A DNA stretch of 64,000 nt, taken from contig NC_134398.1 of NCBI RefSeq assembly GCF_050003625.1, positions 62,442,891 through 62,506,890 on the forward strand, given 5' to 3'. The position numbers and the translations under genes were made by a program. Shown in pieces: positions 58,155 to 64,000 of this stretch. The stretch comes from Haematobia irritans (Eukaryota > Arthropoda > Insecta > Diptera > Muscidae). Under the pieces are notes generated by a model. The model made no database searches, was not told where the DNA came from, and saw nothing but the letters and a program-made list of their open reading frames with translations. Position 1 is the first letter of the stretch. Each line of letters starts with the position of its first letter.

Positions 58155-59215
58155 GTGAGCATACAATATTGGCAAAATTTTCTAAAGAAATCAAATTTTG
58201 ACCAAATATATAAAAATAAAATTTTGAATAAAATTTTTATAGAAATAAAATTTGGCAAAATTTTTTATAGAAATAAAAGTTTGAAAAAATTATCAATAGA
58301 AATACAATTTAAAAAAAATTGTGTAGCAAACAAAATTTTGCAAAATTTTCTATAGAAATAAAATTTTGCAAAATATTCTATAGAAACAAAATTTTGACTA
58401 AATTTTCTATAGAAATAAAATTTTGACTAAATTTTATACAGAAAAAAATATTTCTATAGTATTATAAATTTTGAATACATTTTTTGTAGCAGTGAGTATC
58501 AGTGAGCATCAGTAAGAAAAACAATTTTGAGAAAATTTGCTATAGAAATAAAATTTGACAATTTTTTCTTATTGAAATAAAATTTAGAAAAAACTATTAA
58601 TAAAAATACAATTTTAGAAAAATTTTTGTGTAGTAAATAAAATTCTGCAAAATATTCTACAGAAACAAAATTTTGACTAAATTTTCTATAGAAATAAAAT
58701 TTTGACAAAATTTTCTATAGAAATAAAATGTTGACCAAATTTTCTAATAAAAACTTCTATTACTATAAAATTTTGGCAAAATTTTCTATAGAAATAAAAT
58801 TTTGACCAAATTTTCAAATAACAAAATCTATTACTATAAAATTTTGGCAAAATTTTCTACAGAAATAAAATTTTGACTTAAATTTTTATAGAAATAAAAT
58901 TATCAATAGAAATAAAATTTTGAAAAAAAAAAATTTTGTGTAACAAACAAAATTTTGCAAAATATTCTATAGAAATAAAATGTAACAAAATATTCTATAG
59001 AAACAAAATTTTTACTCAATTTTCTATAGAAATAAAATTTTGACTAAATTTTCTATAGAAAAAAAATATTTCTATACTAATAAAATTTTGAATAAAGTTT
59101 TTATAGAAATAAAATTTTGACAAAATTTGCCATAGAAATAAAATTTTGGCAAAACTTTTTATAAAAATAACATTTTGACAAAATTTTCTATAAAAACAAC
59201 TTTGAAAAAATTTCT
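58155..59215 (+). repeat. Large degenerate 29-bp repeat array
   Basis: More than thirty units built on ttttctatagaaataaaat and tttgacaaa / tttgcaaaa / tttgactaaa variants. Two gcagtgagtatcagtgagca boundaries (about 58142 and 58488) suggest block duplication. The small ORFs (58155-58355, 58499-58708) are made of the repeat. Confidence 0.88.
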
Positions 59216-59498
59216 GTCAATATTCCACATATGTATATGGCCTTAAAATAAAATTAAAAAACAAATAATAATAATTTCGATTGTTCGAAATATTTCAAAT
59301 AAATTGATATGGGGATTAAAATGGATCGATCCAGCCCATCTGCTAGTCTAACATTCTAGGAAACATAAAAAGATAGCCGTCATTGGAAGTTGATTTTCAT
59401 TTACAATCATGCTGTACATTGATTGAATGAATAATGCAATGGAAACTAATTAGCGTAAAAACTTACAAAAATGTGAAGTGTTTTAAAAAATTTGGTTT

Positions 59499-59556
59499 AG
59501 CCGGAGTCGGAGTCGAGCAAAATTTTTACGACTCCGACTCCGGCTCCACAGCCCTG
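59499..59556. repeat. GGAGTCGGAGTC hairpin, probable hAT MITE end
   Basis: agccggagtcggagtcg (59499-59515) pairs perfectly with cgactccgactccggct (59529-59545) around a 13-base loop, followed by ccacagccctg. An end reading cagggctgtgg with GGAGTCGGAGTC repeats is typical of some hAT MITEs as I recall; the other end is not visible. Confidence 0.5.
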
Positions 59557-60080
59557 GTTTTAACAACGCTTTGTGGAAATCTCAAAATGTGAAGTAAAAT
59601 TTAGTTCAATTTTTGTGCGTGGTAATTCATTCTTCCTATAAAATAGTTCACTTTTTACAGTGTATATATTACGATCTTCACCTCAAAGTTCATTTTTATA
59701 GTACCCTTCATGTGTACAAAATTTCATCGAAATCGGTTCAGATTAAAATATATGGACAAATTTAGCTATAACAGCCTTTTTATGAACCGATCTTACTCAA
59801 ATTTAACAGAATGTAATCTTCTACTGCATTAACTGTGGCACTAACCAGCAAAAAATTATATAAATCATTTCATTTGAATATACTTCACATATATATGTAA
59901 AACCGATTTGGCGAAAATTGGAAAATTAATTAAAAAATCACCCTTTACAATAATAAAATTAATAGATCCAATCAATTTTTGTTTGGAATAGCTTCAATCA
60001 CCGAGATTATCTCATCAAATACCGATTTAATTAAATACGTCTACAAAGGGCGAGGCCGACTATAATATACCCTGTACAGG
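59557..60080 (+). repeat. Worn MITE end and Comp-A relic
   Basis: 59630-59662 holds ttcactttttacagtg followed by ta, a MITE-like end. 59700-59830 has Comp-A unit text (tcgaaatcggttcagattaa, gaaccgatcttactcaaat), and 60035-60075 a Comp-A start (gggcgaggccgactataata, taccctgtaca). Confidence 0.5.
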
Positions 60081-61799
60081 TGTTCAAAAAAATCACAATA
60101 ATGAAGAAGTTGCCGCGCATCATTGCACAATCGAAGTTCGAAGTAGGGCCCTTTTCAAATAACTGATATTTTACTTAGCATGGCACTGTGATATTTGTAA
60201 ACGATTTGCTGGTTAAGCAAGAAAAGATGAAACAAAAAATGTACGAACTAAAATTTACACAATACTCAATGTATTGCATTTCACATCCATTTGGACCAAC
60301 ATGTTAAATGTGGAAAGGTCTAAACGTATATTGCAAAAAGGTCATGGCAGTAGTACGGTAAAACTTACCAATGACGGAAATAGCATTTTCAGATTTTCTA
60401 TCATTTCACCACCTACTATAGTTCAGCCAACAGAAATTGTTAAGAGTATGTGGCTGCGGATGGTTATACTTTCGCATACACGAGAAAACGTCCTTCATTC
60501 AAGTTGATGTGGACGACAAAGACGACATTATTACCACATACTTTTCGAATTCAATTCGTAGCAATTGCTAGAATACAAGAATTTTATCTGTGCAAATTCA
60601 AGACAATTTAATCACAAATACTACTCTAGCAACATTTCCAATCCATTAGCTTAATACAACTCAGTATAGATTTCTTTGGCGGCCATCCAACCCTCCTTCC
60701 TCCCTCCCTCTCAAACCCCTGCCTCTTCATGGCATTACAAAATACCCAGCATTTCGAGTTAGAAAGATAACTTCCACAAGGGTAAAATGATTTGTGCAAG
60801 TGCATCCAAGTATTTGGTTGACTATACTCACTTGTCATTTTTCTTCCTTTCATGGATTTGAATATCTATGTTATGGCAATTTATAATGTTGACATGGCTT
60901 TATGTTTGATAATTATTCAAGAACTTGAGTTTATGTCAATGTTCGCAAGTCATGTAAACAGTAAATGGCCATACTAAATTGACTGCAGATGATGCTGTTG
61001 CGGTGGTGGTATTCGATACCAGAGCCATGTCATCATATTTATTTTGTCCAAAAGGGAATTTCCTCTGCGAATATATTTAAATAAATAATAAATCTTGTGC
61101 TTATGTAATAATATTTTATTTTAAACAAATTATTTATCCTTCTAATATTTATTGAGACCACACTTTGTTGCCAGCTTCCTTTTGTATAATCTTTTGTATG
61201 AACGTCATTGACTACAGCAAATATTCGTATACCATTCCATTTGAATGGTTATTATATTTCCATGAACCACTAGAATACACAGTAATCATTTTATTATATA
61301 AGTATTTTTTTTTTTTCATTTTGAAACTTTTTCAATGAAAAAGAAAAAAAAAAACGAAAATGTCAGTGTGCATTTGTCTGTTATATAAATGTATTATTAA
61401 ACAATTTAACAAACAAAAAGCTATTAGAGAGTCCATTCATATGAGACAACTTTTCTCTGCAACTTTAATAATTTTGATGACAATTAATAGAAATTTAAAA
61501 AAAATGTTTATTCAATTTTTCTTCATTTGCATTTATATTATGGATGCGAAATGGCAAATGGATTTATTTGCAATAGGGAAATTCTAAAGAATTGGCTGTG
61601 GTTTAAGTTAACGGTTTACAGATATAGGGAAATCATACTAGAGGTGTGCACGTCACATGAAATTTTCGTAACTCGCGAAAAATTTCACATCGAAAGATTA
61701 AAACATTGTCGGCCAAATAAACCACTTTAATTTTTAGTTTGTAGTTAGAGTAAGAGTCTTTAATTGGAATTAGAATATACAACATTAAAATTATTTTTA
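60081..61799. other. Unassigned stretch with two unrecognised ORFs
   Basis: ORF 60274-60507 (plus; reads KLTNDGNSIFRFSIISPPTI in part) and ORF 60626-60853 (minus) have ordinary composition but match nothing I know and lack convincing signals. 60690-60720 is a pyrimidine-rich cctccttcctccctccctct tract. It may be host intergenic or intronic DNA. Confidence 0.35.
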
Positions 61800-61845
61800 T
61801 TTATATCTCCATCCATAGGATGTGGGGTATACCAACTTTGTTATT

Positions 61846-62283
61846 CCGTTTGCAACACATCGTAATATTGGTATCAGACCCCATAAGGTATAGGTATTCA
61901 GGGTCGTGGTGAAATGCTGAATAGAGGTGTGCACGTGGCACGAAATTGTCGTGACTCACGCTGATGGTAACGGCGTGAGTGTTCGTGAGTGTGATTAACA
62001 AACCAAAGAGTCGTGCGTGAGGGTGAGTCACGAAAATAATATCTTAGATAATGTGCGTGAGTAACCGTTTGCAACACATCGTAATATTGGTATCAGACCC
62101 CATAAGGTATAGGTATTCAGGGTCGTGGTGAAATGCTGAGTAGAGGTGTGCACGTGACACGAAATTGTCGTGACTCACGCTGATGGTAACGGCGTGAGTG
62201 TTCGTGAGTGTGATTAACAAACCAAAGAGTCGTGCGTGAGGGTGAGTCACGAAAATAATATCTTAGATAATGTGCGTGAGTAA
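61846..62283. repeat. 219-bp direct tandem duplication
   Basis: 61846-62064 and 62065-62283 are near-identical (ccgtttgcaacacatcgtaa at the start of each). The unit spans the Comp-B/MITE boundary, so it arose after the MITE inserted. Differences seen include atgctgaa against atgctgag and cacgtggcac against cacgtgacac. Confidence 0.92.
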
Positions 62284-62584
62284 CCAATTACGCTCACGAA
62301 AATTATCCCCCTCACCAACATAAAACGCTTAAGAGTTAAATTCATTTACAATTTTAATGACACCCTTGATATTAAGAATTTAATAACGCTCTCGATTTTA
62401 ATCGTGCACATGTAAATTAATTACTCATAAAATAATTCGTGAGTCACGATATTTTTTGTAAATCTCGACATTTTTGTGGGTGAGTGTGCGTGAGACCTAT
62501 CAAACAATATCATGCGTGAGTAAGATTTTTCCGTCGTGAGTGTGTGTGAGCATGAGCAAAATATTACTCACGTGCACACTTCTA
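62141..62584. mobile_element. hAT-like MITE with 8-bp target duplication
   Basis: 444 bp, left end tagaggtgtgcacgtgacac, right end tattactcacgtgcacactt then cta (complement tagaagtgtgcacgtgagta). atgctgag flanks it at 62133-62140 and 62585-62592, an exact 8-bp duplication. The interior is rich in gtgagt/cgtgag motifs on both strands. The minus-strand ORFs (MTHPHARLFG type) are composed of these motifs and are not genes. Confidence 0.88.
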
Positions 62585-62711
62585 ATGCTGAGTCGGTCTA
62601 GCGATGTTTGTCCGTCTGTCCATCTGTTGATATAACGTTAACTTCCAAATGAAACAACTTGAAATTTGGAACAAGCTGCTACTATTGATGCAGGTCAGAT
62701 GGTATTGCATA

Positions 62712-62932
62712 CACCAAAAAAATGCTTTCCTCCGAAACTAAGTTTTACACAAACGAAATTCCCCTTTCTTATAATGTATTTTCTTTTGGAGCAAATAAAC
62801 CCGAAGTTGTTATAAGCGATTCAACGATTGTCTCTGATATTTTTTATTTGTTTTAAAGGAAAATTTTTTAGCATCAAAAGGAAACTTTGTCTAAAATTTC
62901 GTTCCCCAGAAAAGAAAACTCTTTTTTCTGTG
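62712..62932. mobile_element. Small TA-flanked MITE
   Basis: 221 bp, ends caccaaaaaaatgctttcct and aaaactcttttttctgtg (complement cacagaaaaaagagtttt), with TA at 62710-62711 and 62933-62934. Only the outer ~12 bp are inverted-repeat like, so confidence is moderate. Confidence 0.55.
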
Positions 62933-63014
62933 TAAAAACCAAACCCCAAATTTGATTTTTGGAGCCTTGTGGAAGAGTAAATTTCATCCCATCCAGTTCA
63001 AGTTTGGTACGAGA

Positions 63015-63571
63015 TGTTAGGCTAAAGTGTCAGCCCAATTTATTTCAGGCTCACTTAGAATATTCATTTCATTGTGGTATCACATTAACTAAAAGTATTT
63101 ATTTCATAAGGGCAATTCTAGTTTTAACCGCTGAATCTACTAGATTATTTTCTTCTTCTAAACCAAGCAGAATGTTCCAAAAATATTAGCAAACTGCTTA
63201 AGTTAATATTTTCCAGGTCCGCCAGTAATTTAACGCTGTATGCTCCTGGAATTTGCGTACGCCTTACACAAAATGCAGCACACTCACACAAGAGGTGTTT
63301 AATTGGCTATCATGCAGCTACCCGTTATAGCAGATATCAGGAGTGATATCTAACGTCTTGACAACACTATCATATTTATTGTGCGGTTTGAGTTTCGATG
63401 GTACCATATTTGGTTAGTGTCGTTGCAAACCGTGCAATTCTCCCATTGGACATTCGCCATCATAATAGCCTTCTCACCAAGTATAACCTTGCAGGCATAT
63501 AGATTCTAGTTCTCCTGGAATACCTTAGGTAGTTCCTAGCCTTGCTTACTCATCCGCTTCGCTGTTCCCTG
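63015..63571 (-). pseudogene. RNase H-type LINE ORF2 C-terminus and 3' UTR
   Basis: Reading the minus strand from 63570: GNSEADE then ARLGTT (end of an RNase H domain, stops interspersed), frameshift, then KAIMMANVQWENCTVC and NDTNQIW, a motif characteristic of insect RNase H-bearing LINEs of the I/LOA type, then ITGSCMIAN, HLLCECAAFC (C-terminal Cys/His cluster) and GAYSVKLLADLENIN. A 3' UTR follows, ending in gaatattctaagtgagcctg and agcctaac, the tail shared with the SINE. The 5' part is cut by HP-L copy 3 at 63572. Confidence 0.8.
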
Positions 63572-64000
63572 CACGCACAGAAAAAACATGTTTGGTCATG
63601 GTTGCCGCATCCATTTAATACTTATCTAGAGTATGTAATTGTCGCGAAAACCATGTATTTGGTCTTTGTAAAAATAATTTTCGAGCGGAGAAAATTATAT
63701 GTTGGCAATAAGCATTTAAATGGTTCTCAAATGCGGCAAACATGTTCTATTATTTAAATGATAGAATTTGAGACCATTATATGGTCAGGAAAATCATGTA
63801 CCTGACCATTCAATTTTTTTACTTTTTTGCAGAGAAAAAAGTATTTTTATAGTTTACGTATAGACATGTCTAAAACCATTACATGGCCATAAAGACCATG
63901 TACATTGTTTTCGTGACCATTTAATTTTTTATTTTTTTTTGCAGCGACAAGAATTTTATAAAAACATTGAGCAGGTACACACGATTTTCATTTTGCGCGT
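63572..64000 (-). mobile_element. HP-L element, copy 3, runs off the window
   Basis: Left end cacgcacagaaaaaacatgt, then the same order as copy 2 (gttgccgcatccatttaata, aaccatgtatttggtctttg). Near the window end it repeats the TATA box (ttttataaaaacattgagca) and ttttcattttgcgcgt, so the promoter region of the candidate transcription unit is conserved here. Confidence 0.88.

Larger units (their letters stand above)
61800..62640 (-). repeat. Comp-B 3'-end relic, minus strand, host of a hAT MITE
   Basis: tccatccataggatgtgggg, ttccgtttgcaacacatcgt, ccccataaggtataggtatt and gggtcgtggtgaaatgctga are the complemented Comp-B end; beyond the MITE it continues gtcggtctagcgatgtttgt, ccgtctgtccatctgttgat and cgttaacttcc. 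Confidence 0.75.

Noticed and set aside
61801..62250. Two nearly identical minus-strand ORFs (MTHPHARLFG start)
   Set aside because: They arise from the 219-bp duplication of gtgagt-rich hAT MITE sequence and are not paralogous genes.

Overview
The window looks like heterochromatin-like or intergenic/intronic DNA from a dipteran fly, most likely a calyptrate (house fly, stable fly or blow fly type). This is inferred from the strong AT bias, several mariner/Tc1 families, tRNA-derived SINEs, and very common composite repeats with GTAAGTTCGGCC-type starts, which I associate with calyptrate genomes; no database was searched. I found no convincing exon of a host gene in 64 kb. Almost everything recognisable is a mobile element or its remains, many inserted inside each other. 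Labels used below are local to this report: Comp-A, Comp-B and Comp-C (composite repeats with tandem internal units), TwinPol (a terminal-inverted-repeat element carrying two divergent tRNA-like modules), HP-s and HP-L (small and large hairpin-ended elements starting CACGCAGAGAAG or CACGCACAGAAA), MITE-1 (CACTGAAAAA-ended element).

Layout. 1-2.1 kb: MITE-1, a 355-bp tandem duplication and Comp-C. 2.4-4.8 kb: a DD34D mariner with intact ends, split by a 5'-truncated LINE that is itself split by a MITE-1. 6.0-8.6 kb: a near full-length TwinPol split by another MITE-1. 9.1-10.3 kb: Comp-A. 10.3-12.3 kb: a TwinPol relic split by a non-autonomous hAT, then MITE-1. 12.5-14.2 kb: a local satellite interrupted by a TwinPol. 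15.2-16.3 kb: Comp-C cut by a SINE. 17.3-18.1 kb: Tc1-like transposase relic. 18.9-25.0 kb: a multi-level nest (TwinPol containing TwinPol plus mariner, the mariner containing Comp-C). 25.7-26.9 kb: hAT transposase remnant split by MITE-1. 27.9-30.0 kb: Comp-B. 30.0-31.7 kb: a DD41D mariner-like element next to a foldback. 32.1-39.3 kb: an apparently perfect 3,622-bp direct tandem duplication that contains Comp-B. 39.6-41.5 kb: two SINEs and a Transib-like MITE. 41.5-43.6 kb: Comp-C split by a deleted DD41D element. 44.4-48.8 kb: HP-L and a TwinPol. 50.3-51.5 kb: Comp-A. 53.1-57.0 kb: a head-to-head pair of Comp-A relics holding the second DD41D copy, HP-s and HP-L. 57.9-59.2 kb: a large 29-bp repeat array. 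61.8-64 kb: a hAT MITE with partial tandem duplication, an RNase H-type LINE 3' end, and a third HP-L running off the window.

How the pieces relate. No complete transposase survives: every one has stops, frameshifts or deletions, so elements here would have to be moved by enzymes encoded elsewhere. The SINE and the RNase H-bearing LINE share the same 3' tail, suggesting the SINE is mobilised by that LINE. The two DD41D copies carry the same internal deletion, so a defective derivative was itself amplified. Nested insertions with readable target-site duplications give a relative order of activity: TwinPol and satellite are older than some of the mariner, MITE-1, hAT and SINE insertions within them. 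All calls are from reading sequence alone.
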